Assembly (NCBI RefSeq): GCF_001053185.1
Contig: NZ_CSTD01000001.1
Span: 1,234,333-1,298,332 of the forward strand
DNA from: Mycobacterium bohemicum DSM 44277
GTDB taxonomy: Bacteria > Actinomycetota > Actinomycetes > Mycobacteriales > Mycobacteriaceae
Length of the DNA stretch: 64,000 bases
Reading direction: 5' to 3'
Shown: piece by piece, positions 31,686-43,500 of the stretch
How positions within the stretch are numbered: the stretch's first letter is position 1
Layout: every line of letters starts with the position of its first letter
Position numbers and translations under genes: made by a program
Notes under the pieces: model-generated
Told to the model about the DNA's origin: nothing
Database searches by the model: none
What the model saw: the letters and a program-made list of their open reading frames with translations, nothing else

Positions 31686-32954
31686 TTAGCCACCACGGCG
31701 CGCGCGGGCGAAATCTTCCAGAAGGTCGGCGGCGGTGGCGACACTCTTGGCGGGATCGGTCATCCGGGTGGCGAGCTCGCGGGCCCGGGCAGCGTATTCG
31801 GGGGCGAGGATCGTGCGCAGATCCGCGGCGAGGGATTTCTCGTCCGCGGTCGAGAAGCGCCGCGAGGTGCCGACCTTGAGCGCTTTGACCCGAGATCCGG
31901 ACAGCGTCTGATCGATGTCCGTCGCAAGAATGAGCGTGGGGACTCCCGCGCGCAAGCCCGTGGCCGTGGTGCCCGTGCCCCCGTGGTGCACGACCGCGCG
32001 GCAGGCGGGAAAGACGGTCGAGAAGTTCACCGCGCTCACTACCTTGACGTGGTCGGGATGGGGGACGCCGCCGAAGTCGGTTCCGGCGCCGCCCACCAAC
32101 GCGCGCTCACCCAACCGCGCGCAGACCGCGCCGATCATGGCGATCGTGTCGGCGGGAGATTCGACCGGGGTGCTGCCGAACCCGAAATAGATCGGGGGCG
32201 TTCCCGCGGCGACCCAGGACGCGACTTCCTCGTCGGCATCGGTTGCCAACCCGAGCGTCAGCGCGCCGACGAAGGGACGTTGTTCCTTATATTCCGCCCA
32301 TTCGGCCGCCAGCCCCGGAAAGAGTGCCTCCTCGTAGGCCTGCATTTCCAAGGATCCGCGTTCGGTGATCCTCCGCGGCGCCGATCCTCTCGCCTTCGGC
32401 AGACCCAGCTCGCGGCGCTGAGCCTCCTCGACCTTCTTCGTCGCACGCCAAGACGCCCACCAAAACGCCGTCACCGCCGCGCGGGCCATCGGCGCCGGCA
32501 GGAATGCCAGGGTCTGGCCGTTGGGCCGTAGCGGGAAGTAGTGCAACGTGGCCAAGGGAATGCCGTAGTGCTCCGCGACGTTGGCGGCGGCGTCCTCGAA
32601 ATTGATGCCGGTGAACAGCAGGTCTGCCCCGTCCGCCAGCGACACCAGCGTCGTGCTCATCTCTTGCCAAGCCCGCAGCAGGGGCACCGAGATTTCGAGG
32701 CGCGATCTGACCAGATCCCGGATCCGCCAGGGGCGGCTGAAGAAGCACGTCCAGAATTCGCGGTGCGCGTCCAGAATGGACCGCGCCTCCGGGCCGAAGC
32801 CGACGGCGGCGACGCCGGCCGCCTCCGTGAAGCCGACCAAATCGGGCGGGACGGCCATGCAGACCTCGTGCCCTCGGCGCACCAACTCGCGACCGACGGC
32901 GAGGTTGGGCTCGACGTCGCCGCGGCTTCCCCAGCTCGCCAGGACGAATCTCAT
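31686..32954 (-). CDS. GT1-family (UGT-like) glycosyltransferase, copy 1
   Basis: 422 residues, GT-B fold. The N-terminus MRFVLASWGSRGDVEP is typical of mycobacterial GPL/phenolic-glycolipid glycosyltransferases (Rv1524/Rv1526c and RtfA/GtfB relatives). The C-terminal donor site has YFGFGS and the HHGGTGTTATGLRAG motif. These enzymes transfer 6-deoxyhexoses or other sugars from NDP donors to lipid or peptide hydroxyls at the inner membrane face. It follows the TylF-type gene by 61 nt on the same strand. Paralogues are at 51471 and 63387. Donor and acceptor cannot be read from the sequence. Confidence 0.88.
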   Translation of the reverse strand: MRFVLASWGSRGDVEPNLAVGRELVRRGHEVCMAVPPDLVGFTEAAGVAAVGFGPEARSILDAHREFWTCFFSRPWRIRDLVRSRLEISVPLLRAWQEMSTTLVSLADGADLLFTGINFEDAAANVAEHYGIPLATLHYFPLRPNGQTLAFLPAPMARAAVTAFWWASWRATKKVEEAQRRELGLPKARGSAPRRITERGSLEMQAYEEALFPGLAAEWAEYKEQRPFVGALTLGLATDADEEVASWVAAGTPPIYFGFGSTPVESPADTIAMIGAVCARLGERALVGGAGTDFGGVPHPDHVKVVSAVNFSTVFPACRAVVHHGGTGTTATGLRAGVPTLILATDIDQTLSGSRVKALKVGTSRRFSTADEKSLAADLRTILAPEYAARARELATRMTDPAKSVATAADLLEDFARARRGG

Positions 32955-33015
32955 CGCGGGCCCCCCCTACCCTGCCGCGCCACGCGAGTCAGGCGTAGGT
33001 CCAAGGGACTGCCCC

Positions 33016-34155
33016 TCACCCGCGGTTCTGATTGCGCGGGCGGGTCGGGTCCAACTTTCCCAAACCGGTAATTTCGAGACTGACCGACTTCCGTTGTCCG
33101 GCAGCACCAAGCATGAAAAGGATGTCGCCGGCCGGTGCGCCCAGCCAGAATCGCCAAAACCGTCGGCCGAAGAACTTCCAGACGTAGCTGCCGTCGCCCG
33201 CCAGCCAATACGCTGCGATCCAGAGCAGGTAGTACGCCAGGCGTTTCGACCGCGCGCGAACCATCTCGACGTTCATTTCCATGACTTCGAGACCCCAGGC
33301 CCGGTATCGCCATTCCAGCGCGTACTCGTCCTGGAACTCGAAGAATGCCCGCATTTCCGCATTGGTGACGAGGTACTCGTCGAAGACGAGAATGGATCCT
33401 TCGACAAAGCGGTCCTTGCAGGCTTCTAGCGCATGCAGGCAACTCTCATAGGTATCCAAATCCATGTGGAACAGCCGGATCGGGGCGTCCGGTCGGTCGG
33501 CCAGGAACGGAGCCAGCGTGTCGTAGGTGCTTCCCTTGATGAATTGCACATTGCGTCCGAGCGCTTCGGGCAGACCGTCGTGCAGGCTCACCCCGGTGTC
33601 GCGCATCGAACGCTTCGCCAGCGGTTCCGACAGTGAAAAGCTTCCACGTTTAATGAGGATCTGATCGTCGACCTGCCAGTCTTCAACGAGGCCCTCAAAG
33701 GTGTCGAAGCCGTACACGGGGCGGCCGGAAGCGTCAGCCATCAACCGTGTCGACCAGCCGAGCCAGACGCCCAGATCCAGGAGGAGTTCGTCGGAATCCG
33801 CGCGGCTTGGTTTCGGCAGGCGCGACGCTTCCCACAACAGCGTGTGGCCCCGTATCTTGCACCGCCGAATATCGCGGAGCGTGCGGCCGATGAACGCGCG
33901 ATAGGCGTCCTCGTAAACCCTCGTGTCCCGAGAATACAAGTTGGGAATGTAGCGATCGCGATCCCGATAAACCAGGCGCGCACACACGAGCAGCAGCAGA
34001 AGCAGACCGAGGGCGCCGAGGAGAGCCGGCAGGAAGTAACACGCCGTCGCCACGACGATCGCGATGCCGATCAGGATCGCCTTCCACACCTGGTGAAGGG
34101 TCGTCCGATCCACTGCCGGTGGGCTGTCCACCGTCGGACTGTCGACTACGCTCAC
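33016..34155 (-). CDS. TylF/macrocin-type O-methyltransferase with N-terminal membrane anchor
   Basis: 379 residues. Residues about 25-62 form one long or two closely spaced hydrophobic segments, then a TylF-family domain: DLGVWLGWST (SAM motif), YGFDTFEG, and the metal-site region HMDLDTYES with VFDEY. The family methylates sugar hydroxyls (macrocin 3'''-OH in tylosin). The GTG at 34155 is chosen because GGAGG (34163-34167) lies 7 nt upstream. The frame is open to 34530, but that extension has no plausible start. Membrane tethering suggests it acts on a lipid-bound sugar. It heads the minus-strand group with the GT1 gene. The region looks less GC-rich than neighbouring PKS DNA. Confidence 0.82.
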   Translation of the reverse strand: MSVVDSPTVDSPPAVDRTTLHQVWKAILIGIAIVVATACYFLPALLGALGLLLLLLVCARLVYRDRDRYIPNLYSRDTRVYEDAYRAFIGRTLRDIRRCKIRGHTLLWEASRLPKPSRADSDELLLDLGVWLGWSTRLMADASGRPVYGFDTFEGLVEDWQVDDQILIKRGSFSLSEPLAKRSMRDTGVSLHDGLPEALGRNVQFIKGSTYDTLAPFLADRPDAPIRLFHMDLDTYESCLHALEACKDRFVEGSILVFDEYLVTNAEMRAFFEFQDEYALEWRYRAWGLEVMEMNVEMVRARSKRLAYYLLWIAAYWLAGDGSYVWKFFGRRFWRFWLGAPAGDILFMLGAAGQRKSVSLEITGLGKLDPTRPRNQNRG

Positions 34156-34355
34156 CGGTTCACCTCCGAGCGTTCGGTTTGACGAATCCCCGCGATCTCG
34201 CACGCCCGCGCGCCCGCAGGGAAGCCCTGGGCGATGTCGGGGTTTCCGCCCGCAATGAGGACCGCCTTCCGTCGGCTCGATGACAGCCCAAACAGCCAGA
34301 GGCTCCCGAGCCGACGACGATGACTGATGATTCGCCAACATACCCAATGGGTTGG
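34156..34355. other. Divergent intergenic region, TylF-type gene / FAAL-PKS
   Basis: Left half of a 410-bp divergent region. Apart from the TylF-type ribosome binding site at 34163-34167 I see no recognisable element; the right half holds the transplanted acyltransferase promoter and leader. Confidence 0.5.
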
Positions 34356-34413
34356 ACAGGTGTGTAATAATTCCCCGACTCGAAGAACACGTCCTCTTCT
34401 CTTTCCAAGGCTG
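34356..34413 (+). promoter_or_regulatory. Acyltransferase-type promoter/leader block, copy at the FAAL-PKS
   Basis: Shares ACAGGTGTGT, an AATAAT -10-like hexamer (34366-34371), the CGACTCGAAGAACRC stretch and the pre-GTG sequence with the upstream regions of the acyltransferase genes at 45768, 48039 and 53026. Spacing from the -10-like box to GTG is 42 nt here, against 35-36 nt in the others. It probably drives the leader and FAAL-PKS. Confidence 0.55.
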
Positions 34414-34569
34414 GTGATCTTGCAGCACACCGACGGCGTTAGCTATTCGAAGGACTGCCGGGTCGGCGCGCGGTACAGCCGGGAGTTTCGCCCGGGCATC
34501 GGTTGCTTGGCTGAACCCACCCACGAGCACAACCTGTCCGCCTACTCACCAATTGTCTTCACGCCGTGA
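34414..34569 (+). CDS. Leader ORF derived from the acyltransferase 5' end (51 aa), coupled to the FAAL-PKS
   Basis: GTG at 34414. Codons 1-30 align with the acyltransferase N-terminus: GTG-AYC-TTG start, then xxDxVS, and about 15 codons later FRPxI. It then drifts and stops at 34567-34569. The stop overlaps the FAAL-PKS GTG by four bases (GTGA). The acyltransferase membrane domain is absent, so it is a remnant that now serves as a translated leader. The homology shows in both DNA and frame. Confidence 0.6.
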   Translation: MILQHTDGVSYSKDCRVGARYSREFRPGIGCLAEPTHEHNLSAYSPIVFTP

Positions 34570-37500
34570 TTGAGCCGTCCATCCCGGCGGTGCTGCGGCA
34601 GCATGCCAGTCTGCGGCCCGATCAGACGGCCTTCACGTTTGTCGATTACGACCAGGACTGGGCGGGCGTTGAGGAAAGCCTGACGTGGGCGCAACTGTAT
34701 CGGCGGACGTTGAACGTCGCACAGGAACTCAAGGCGCACGGGTCAACCGGTGATCGCGTTGTGATATCGGCACCCCAAGGACTGGAGTACGTCGTCGCGT
34801 TTCTGGGCGCACTCCAGGCCGGGCAGATCGCGGTTCCGCTGTCCGTTCCGCTGGGGGGTGCCAGCGATGAGCGTGTCAGTGCCGTGCTGCGTGACGCGTC
34901 TCCGACCGCCATCCTGACGACGTCCGACGTCGCGGGAAGCGTCGCCGGCTCCGTCGCGTCGCTGTCCGCCGAATCCCGGCCGGCGATCATCGAGCTTGAT
35001 GTGCTGGACCTGGATGCCGAGCACGGCCTGGGTGCCGAACCCGAAACCGCGCAGGAGATCGCGTATCTGCAATACACCTCCGGGTCGACGCGCACGCCCG
35101 CCGGGGTCGTGATCTCCCACCACAACGTCCAGGCCAACTTCGACCAGATCGTCACCGCCTACTTCGGCGGGACCCCTCCGCCGGACACCACCATCGTGTC
35201 GTGGTTGCCGTTCTTCCACGACATGGGTCTGATCACGGGAATCGTCCTGCCGGTTCTGGGCGGACTGCGCTCGGTGATCAGCACCCCGCTGGCATTCCTG
35301 CAGCGGCCGGCGCGGTGGGTGCAGCTGATGGCCAGCAACACCCGCGTGTTTTCGGCGGGCCCCAACGTGGCATTCGAATTGGCGGCGCTAAGGACATCGG
35401 ACGAGGACCTGGCCGGGCTTGACCTCGGCGACGTGCGCCACATCCTCAACGGTGCCGAACGCGTGCAACCGTCGACGATGCGGCGATTCGCCGAGCGGTT
35501 CGCCCGCTTCAACCTTCGCCCCGAGGCGTTACGGCCCTCCTACGGGCTGGCGGAAGCAGTGGTCTTCGTGGCGACCCGCGAGTCGGGTCACCCACCCGAA
35601 GTCGTGTGGTTCGAATCCGACGAACTGACCGCCGGCCAAGCAAAGCGGTGCGCGAGCGGGGAAGGTCTGCCGCTGATCAGTTACGGCATGCCGCCGTGGC
35701 TGACGGTTCGCATCGTCGACCCCGAGACCAGGATCGAGTGCCCGGCGGGAACGGTCGGCGAGATCTGGGTGCACGGCGAGAACGTGGCCACCGCCTATTG
35801 GCAGAAGCCCGACGAGACCGAACGCACCTTCGGCGCAACGCTTGCCAGACCGTCGGCCGGCACGCCCGAGGGGCCGTGGCTGAAAACCGGGGATCTGGGC
35901 TTCTTCTCCGACGGCGAGCTGTTCATCAAGGGCCGCATCAAGGACCTCCTGATCGTCTACGGGCGCAACCACTCTCCGGACGACATCGAGGCGTCGATCC
36001 AGGAGATCACCCATGGCCGCTGCGTGGCGATCGCGGTTGCCGACGATGACGGCGTCGAGAAGCTGGTCACGATCGTCGAAGTCAAGAAGCGAGAAGAATC
36101 CGAAGAGGCCACGGCGCAGCGGATGGGCGTCGTCAGGCGCGAAGTCACCGCGGCGATATCGCGGGCGCACGGGTTGAGTGTGGCGGATCTCGTTCTGGTG
36201 GAAGCCGGTTCGATTCCAACCACCACAAGCGGCAAGGTCCGGCGACGTGACTGCGTACAGCTGTACCTCCATGACGGGTTCACCCGCATGGACGGCGGGC
36301 CGACCCGCGCGCCGGAACAGCAGAAAGTTGATGACACCGGCGTAACCGACGGGGGCACCTCGGAATTGGCCCAACGCCTGCGCACCCTCGGCCGCGAGCA
36401 GCAAGACCTGCTGGCCGCCGAGGTGTGTTCGCAAGCGGCACGTGTGTTGGGCCATCCCAGCCCTGACTACATCGACGCCGAACTCACATTTCAGGACCTG
36501 GGTTTTGACTCGGTGAAGGCCACCGAGTTGCTCGACCGGCTCAAAACGGTCACCGAACTCGATTTGCCGCCCACCTTGGCCTTCGACTACCCCACCCCGA
36601 AAGACTTGGCCGCCCGCCTGGGCCAGCTGCTGGGCGGGTCGGCCTCGGCCGCCGCGCCGGCGGACGCGCAAGTGCGGGTGGACGAGCCGATCGCCGTGGT
36701 CGGGATGGCGTGCCGGTTCCCCGGCGGGGTGGATTCGCCTGCGGCGCTGTGGGATCTGGTGGCCGGAGGCGACGACGCGATCCGGGCGTTTCCGGTCGAT
36801 CGCGGTTGGGATCTGGCGGATCTGTTCGACCCCGACCCCGACGCGGTGGGCAAGACCTACACGCGTGCCGGAGGATTTCTGGCTGACGCGGCCGGGTTTG
36901 ACGCCGACTTCTTCGGGATCTCGGCGCGCGAGGCTCAAACCATGGATCCTCAGCAGCGGTTGCTGCTGGAGGTGTGTTGGGAAGCATTGGAAACCGCCCG
37001 AATCGATCCGGCCGAGCTGGCGGGTTCGCAGACCGGGGTGTTCGTGGGGGCCTGGTCGCAGCAATACGGTGCGGGCGGTTCCGACGGCGCGGAGGGATAC
37101 GGCCTGACCGGTTCGTCCACCAGCGTGGTGTCGGGTCGTGTCGCCTACACGTTGGGGTTGCAGGGCCCGGCGGTCACCATCGACACCGCCTGCTCGTCGT
37201 CGCTGGTGGCGGCGCACTGGGCGTGTCAGTCACTGCTCAACGGCGAGTCGGCCATGGCCCTTGCCGGTGGCGTCACGGTGATGACCACGCCGGCGGTCTT
37301 CACCGAGTTCGCCCGCCAACGGGGGCTGGCCGCCGACGGGCGGTGTAAAGCGTTCTCCGCCAACGCCGATGGCACCGGCTGGGGCGAAGGGGCGGCGGTG
37401 CTGGTCCTGGAACGGCTCAGCGACGCCCGGCGCAACAACCACCCGGTGCTGGCGGTCATCGCCGGCTCGGCCATCAACCAGGACGGCGCCTCGAACGGCT

Positions 37501-40500
37501 TGACCGCACCCAACGGGCCCGCCCAACAGCGCGTCATCACCCAGGCCGTCGCCAACGCCGGCATCGAGCTCGACGACGTGGATGTCGTCGAAGCCCACGG
37601 CACCGGCACCACCCTGGGCGACCCGATCGAGGCGGGCGCCCTGATCGCCACCTACGGCGCCGCCCGCGGCGCCGAGCAGCCATTGTGGCTGGGCTCGATC
37701 AAATCCAACATCGGCCACACCCAGGCCGCCGCCGGGGTGGCCGGAATGATCAAGATGATCGAGGCCCTCAGGCACGACAGCTTGCCCCCGACCCTGAACG
37801 TCGATCGCCCCAGCCCGCATATCGACTGGTCGGCCGGCACCGTCCGCCTGCTCACCGATCCGGTGCCGTGGCCGGACACCGACCACCCCCGCACCGCGGC
37901 CGTGTCCTCGTTCGGAATCAGCGGCACCAACGCACATTTGATCCTGCAACAGGCCCCCATCGCGCCCGCCGAACCGGCCGACACCGAAGCCCCGGTCGGA
38001 CATGCCCAGGACGGTATGGACTTCGGGCAGCTGTTGTGGCCGGTCTCGGCGCGCACGCCCGCGGCGTTGTCCGCACAGGCGGACCGGTTGCACCAACACC
38101 TCAGCGACCATCCCGGCATCGATCTGACCGACCTGGCCTACAGCCTGGCCACCACCCGCACCCAGCACCCGTATCGGGCGGCGATCACCGCGCCGGTGGC
38201 CGCCGCCGATCCGCGCAAAGAGCTGCTGGACGCCCTGGATGCCCTGCACGCCGGACAACCGCATCCGCAGCTGACCGGCCATCACTACCTGGCCCATCTG
38301 CGCGGCAAAGTCGTCTTCGTGCTGCCCGGCCAGGGCGGCCAATACCCAGGCATGGGGCGAGAGCTCTACGAGCACCACCGCGTCTTCGCCGACACCGTCG
38401 ACGACTGTGACAACGCGCTGCGCCCGTTCACGGGCTGGTCGGTGCGCGACGTCCTGCGCCAGGATCCGGACGCCCCGGAGCTGGACCGCGTCGACGTGGT
38501 GCAACCGGTGCTGTTCACGATGATGGTTGCGCTGGCCGAGGCGTTGCGCCACTACGGCATCGTTCCCGACGCGGTGATCGGCCATTCCCAGGGCGAGATC
38601 GCCGCCGCCTACATCGCCGGGGTGCTGTCCTTGCCCGAGGCCGCCAGGGTTGTCGCGCGGCGCAGTCAGGCACTGTGCGCCCTGGGGGGTACCGGCGCCA
38701 TGGCGTCGGTGCTGCTGGGCGCCGACGAACTGCAGCCGCACCTGCAACCCTGGGGTGCGGTGTTGAGCATCGCCGCGGTCAACGGCCCCACCCAAACCAT
38801 CATCAGCGGCACTCCCACCGCGATCGAGGAGTTCAGCGCGACCTGCGACCGCGACGGCATCCACGTGCGGTCGATCGCCGTCGATTACGCCTCGCACTCG
38901 GCCCAAGTCGAGGCGGTGCGGGAACGGTTGTTGGCAGAGCTCGCAGACCTGACTCCGATGCCCGCCAGCATTCCGCTGTATTCCACCGTGGGCCAAGCAC
39001 TTTCGGCTGATCCGCTGGACACCACCACCATGGACGCCGACTACTGGTACCGCAACCTGCGCGAGCCGGTCGGATTCCACGACCGCGTGGTCGAGCGACT
39101 GGCCGCCGGTGAGCACACGTTTGTGGAGCTTTCCCCGCACCCCGTACTGGCCCCGGCGATCACCGACGCATTGGCCCAGGCCGCGGGACGGACGCAGTCC
39201 GCGGTGATCACCACGTTGCATCGAGACCATCCCGACCGGGACAACCTGGCCACCGCCTTGGCCCACCTGCACAACCACGGTCACAGCCCGTCGTGGACCG
39301 CCCTGTACCCGAACGCCCGCACCATCGAGCTGCCCACCTATCCCTTCGAACATCGCCGCTACTGGCTGAACCCCGCCTCGACCGGTGACGCTTCCGGGCT
39401 GGGCCAGGATCGGGCCGAGCATCCCCTGCTGGGTGCGGTGGTCGACCTTGCCGACCAGGACCAGGTCGTGTTGACCGGCCGATTGTCAACGGCCACACAG
39501 GGCTGGCTGCGCGGCCACCGAGTCCACGACACCGTGCTGTTCCCGGCGACCGGGTTCATCGATGTGGTGTTGCAGGCCGCCGAGTACGCCGGCTGCCCGG
39601 TGATCGACGAACTTGTTCTGCACACACCGCTGCGGCTCGGCGACGACACGCCCGCCGATCTGCAGATCGCCGTGCATTCGGCCGGGGACACCGGGCAGCG
39701 CGCGTTCACCGTCCACTCGCGCACCGGCGGCCAGTCCGGCGTGTGGACATTGCACGCCAGCGGCGAGCTGAGCTCCGACCAGCCCGCCACCCCGCCGATC
39801 CTGCCGGCAGCGGGCGTGGAGGCCGTCGACCAGGACGACTTCTACGACAGGCTGGCCCAGCGGGGTTACGGCTACAGCGGTCCGTTCCGGTCGTTGCGGG
39901 GAATCGGCACCGACCCCGCCCACCCCGAGATCATCCATGCCGAGGTGGCCTTGCCCGCCGGCACCGACGTCACCGGCTACGGTATCCACCCCGCCCTCCT
40001 CGACGCCGCCCTGCACGCGATGGCGTCCGTGATGGACCCGACCGGTGCGGCCGACTCGGCGTCATTGCGGCTTCCCTACGCGTTCGGCGGGATCGCCCTG
40101 TACGCCACCGCCGCCACCCAGCTGCACGTCCAGCTGAGCCGCACCGGCGAGGAGACGTTCGAGCTGCGCGCCACCGACCCCGCCGGCGCCCCGGTGATCA
40201 CCGTTGCAACGATCACCCTGCGCGAACTGCCCGACATCAGCGGGCACCTGGCCGCGGCGCCCGGACTGCGTGACAGCGTGTTCCAGCTGAGCTGGCCACC
40301 CTTGCTCGACGACACCTCCCCGGCAGCAGCCACCGGCACCGAGTGGGCGGTGGTCACCGGCTCACCCGACCGACTTCCCGCCGGCCTGCGGAAGGGACCG
40401 ATCTACACCGCCCTGGCGACCGTGACCCCCTGTCCGGAGGTGGTGATCTGGCTCCTGCCCGACGCCCCCGAAGCCGACGCCCCCGAAGCCGATCCGCTGC

Positions 40501-43500
40501 GGCAGGTGCACAGCCTGACCCGCGACGTGTTGGACCAGTTGCAGCGTTGGCTGGCCCGGCCCGACGCCGCCCAGACCCACCTGGTGATCATCACCCGCCG
40601 CGCCGTCAGCGTCGGCGGCTATGACGGTGTGCCCGACCTGGCCCATGCCGCGGCCTGGGCGCTGATCCACACGGCCCAGAACGAGCACCCCGACCGCATC
40701 ACCGTGCTCGACATCGACGAGTCCGCCGCCACCGCGGACAAGGTGTCGGCCATCGCGGCGGCGCGACCGGCCGGCGAGCCACAGCTGGCCCTGCGCAACG
40801 GCGCCGTCCGCATCCCGCGGCTGGCCCGCACCCCGATCCTGGCCCCGCCGGATGCACCGGCCTGGCAGTTGGGTACCACCCGCAAGGGAGATTTGGCCAA
40901 CCTGGCCCTGCTGCCCGTCGATCCGCCAAACACGCTGGCGCCGGGCCAGATTCGCGTCCAGGTCCGCGCCGCCGGGCTGAACTTCCGTGACGTGGTGGTG
41001 GCATTGGGCGCCATCGCCGACGAGGGCATGGGCAGCGAGGCCGCCGGGGTAGTCCTGGACGCCGGCCCCGGCACGTCGCTGCGTCCCGGTGATGCGGTGA
41101 TGGGCCTTTTCCCGCACAACGCGTTCGCACCCACCGCGACCACCGACGAGCGCACGGTGGTACCCGTCCCGGCCGGATGGTCGTTTACTGCGGCCGCATC
41201 CGCGCCGATCGTGTATCTGACCGCCTACATCTCCCTCGTCGAGATCGCCGGGCTGTCGGCCGGGCAGCGCGTGCTCATCCACGCCGGCACCGGCGGAGTC
41301 GGGCAAGCCGCGATCCGGATCGCCCGGCACATCGGCGCCGAGGTTTTCGCCACCGCCCACCCCGACAAACAGCACGTGCTGAGCGGGCTGGGGATCGACC
41401 CGGCGCACATCGCGTCGTCGCGCACGCTGGATTTCGTCGACACCTTCAAGGCCGCCACCGGCGGGCAGGGCATGGACGTCGTGCTCAACAGCCTTGCCGG
41501 GGATTTCGTCGATGCGTCGCTGCAATTGCTGCCCCGCGGAGGCGCTTTCGTCGAAATCGGCAAGACCGACATCCGCGCGGCCGGCGACATCGCCGCAGCC
41601 CATCCCGGGGTCGACTATCGGGTTTACGACCTGTCCAGTGCGCAACCGGAATCCCTGCGGCCGGCATGGACCGCCCTGCTGGAGCTGTTCGCCACCGGCG
41701 CGCTCACGCCGCTGCCCACCACCAGCTACGGCTTGGTGAACGCGCCCCAAGCCTTCCGCGACATGAGCCAGGGCATGCATACCGGAAAGATCATCCTCAT
41801 CCCGCACCCCGTGCTGGACGCCGAGGGCACGGCGCTGATCACCGGTGGCACCGGGATGCTGGGCGCGCTGTTCGCCGAACACCTCGTCACCCACTACGGC
41901 GTCCGGCACCTGCTGCTGCTGTCGCGCAGCGGCCCGGCCGCGTCCGGTGCGGCCGAGCTTGCACAGCGCCTGACCCAGCTGGGCGCCGAAGTCACCGTCA
42001 CCGCCTGTGACACCGCCGACGCCGCCGACCTGGCCGCGGTGCTGGACAGCGTTCCTGCGCAGCATCCACTGACCGCGGTCATCCACGCCGCCGGGCTGCT
42101 GGAAGACGCTGCGCTGGGCGACATGACCGCCGAGCAACTCGACGCGGTGCTGGCCGCCAAGGCCGACGCCGCCTGGCATCTGCATCGCCTCACCGCCGAC
42201 CGCGACCTGGCCGCGTTCGTCTTGTTCTCCTCGGCCGCGGGAATATTGGGCAGCCCCGGGCAGGCCAATTACGCGGCCGCCAACGCGGTCCTGGACGCGC
42301 TTGCCCGCCGCCGCCACCACGCCCAACGCGCGGCCACCAGTGTGGCGTGGGGTTACTGGCAAGCCCCCAGCGGCATGACCGCCCACCTCACCACCGCCGA
42401 CCTGGCCCGCCTGGCCCGCACCGGCCTGACCCCCATCACCAACGACCACGGCCTGGCCCTCTTCGACGCCGCACTCAGCAGTCAGCGACCCAACCTGGTG
42501 GCCAGCCCGTTCAACGTCGCCACGCTGACCCGCCAAGCACGCCACGGCGCCCTGCCCTCGATGCTGTCGACCCTGACCACCAGCCGCCCCCGCGCCAGCG
42601 CGGCCAGCGCTCGCGGCCTGCGGGCTCAGCTGGCCACGCAAACCCCCGAACAGCAACTCCGCGCTCTCACGGCGATGGTCACCACCACGACCGCCGCCGT
42701 GTTGGCCCACCCGGACCCTGCCGCGCTCGATCCCGACCGGCCTTTCAAAGACCTCGGCATCGACTCGCTGACCGCGCTGGAACTGCGCAACACCCTCAAC
42801 CAGCACACCGGCCTGGCGCTGCCGGCAACCGTGGCCCTCGACCATCCCACTCCGGCGATGCTCGCCGGACATCTGGCCGACCTGCTCACCGACGCCGCCG
42901 CGCCCAGGGTCCCGGCGGCTCAGCCCGGCGCCCGCGGCGATGAGCCGGTGGACAACAGGCTCGCGTACGTGGATCAGGCGATGTTCCTCGCCGCGCGAGC
43001 GGTGCACGACACGCTGACCCAGTTCACGTGGTTCTATGACCATGCCGTCGACGTTGATGCGTTACGGCGTTTCCACCGCAATCTGGGATGCGGGTTGTTG
43101 GGACGCAGAATCGAGCGGTCTCCGCTACCGTTCGCCCGTGATCGCTGGGTCAAGGCTGCGGCGACGGACGGCATCGACATCGCCCCGACGCCGCGTCCGC
43201 GCGCCGAGGTGAGCGCCTGGCTCGACGAGCGGGCGCGCCTGCCCATCGACCCCGAGTGGGGACCCGGCTGGCATCTCGGGGTGCTTCCACTCGACGACGG
43301 CGGGGCCGCGGTGAGTCTGGTGGTTTCGCATACCCTCGTCGACGGGATCGGGCTTGGCCAGGCGATCGCGGATGCCGCCGAGGGCAGGGTGCGTGACTTC
43401 GGCTACCCGCCGGCGCGATCGCGCAAGCGCAGGCACGCCGTGCGTGAGGACCTCCGGCAAACCGTCAAAGAACTCCCCGAAATACGGAAGGCCTTCGTTT

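Noticed and set aside
33016..34530. A 504-codon version of the TylF-type gene
   Set aside because: The extension crosses the opposite-strand promoter and leader; GGAGG before the GTG at 34155 fixes the start.
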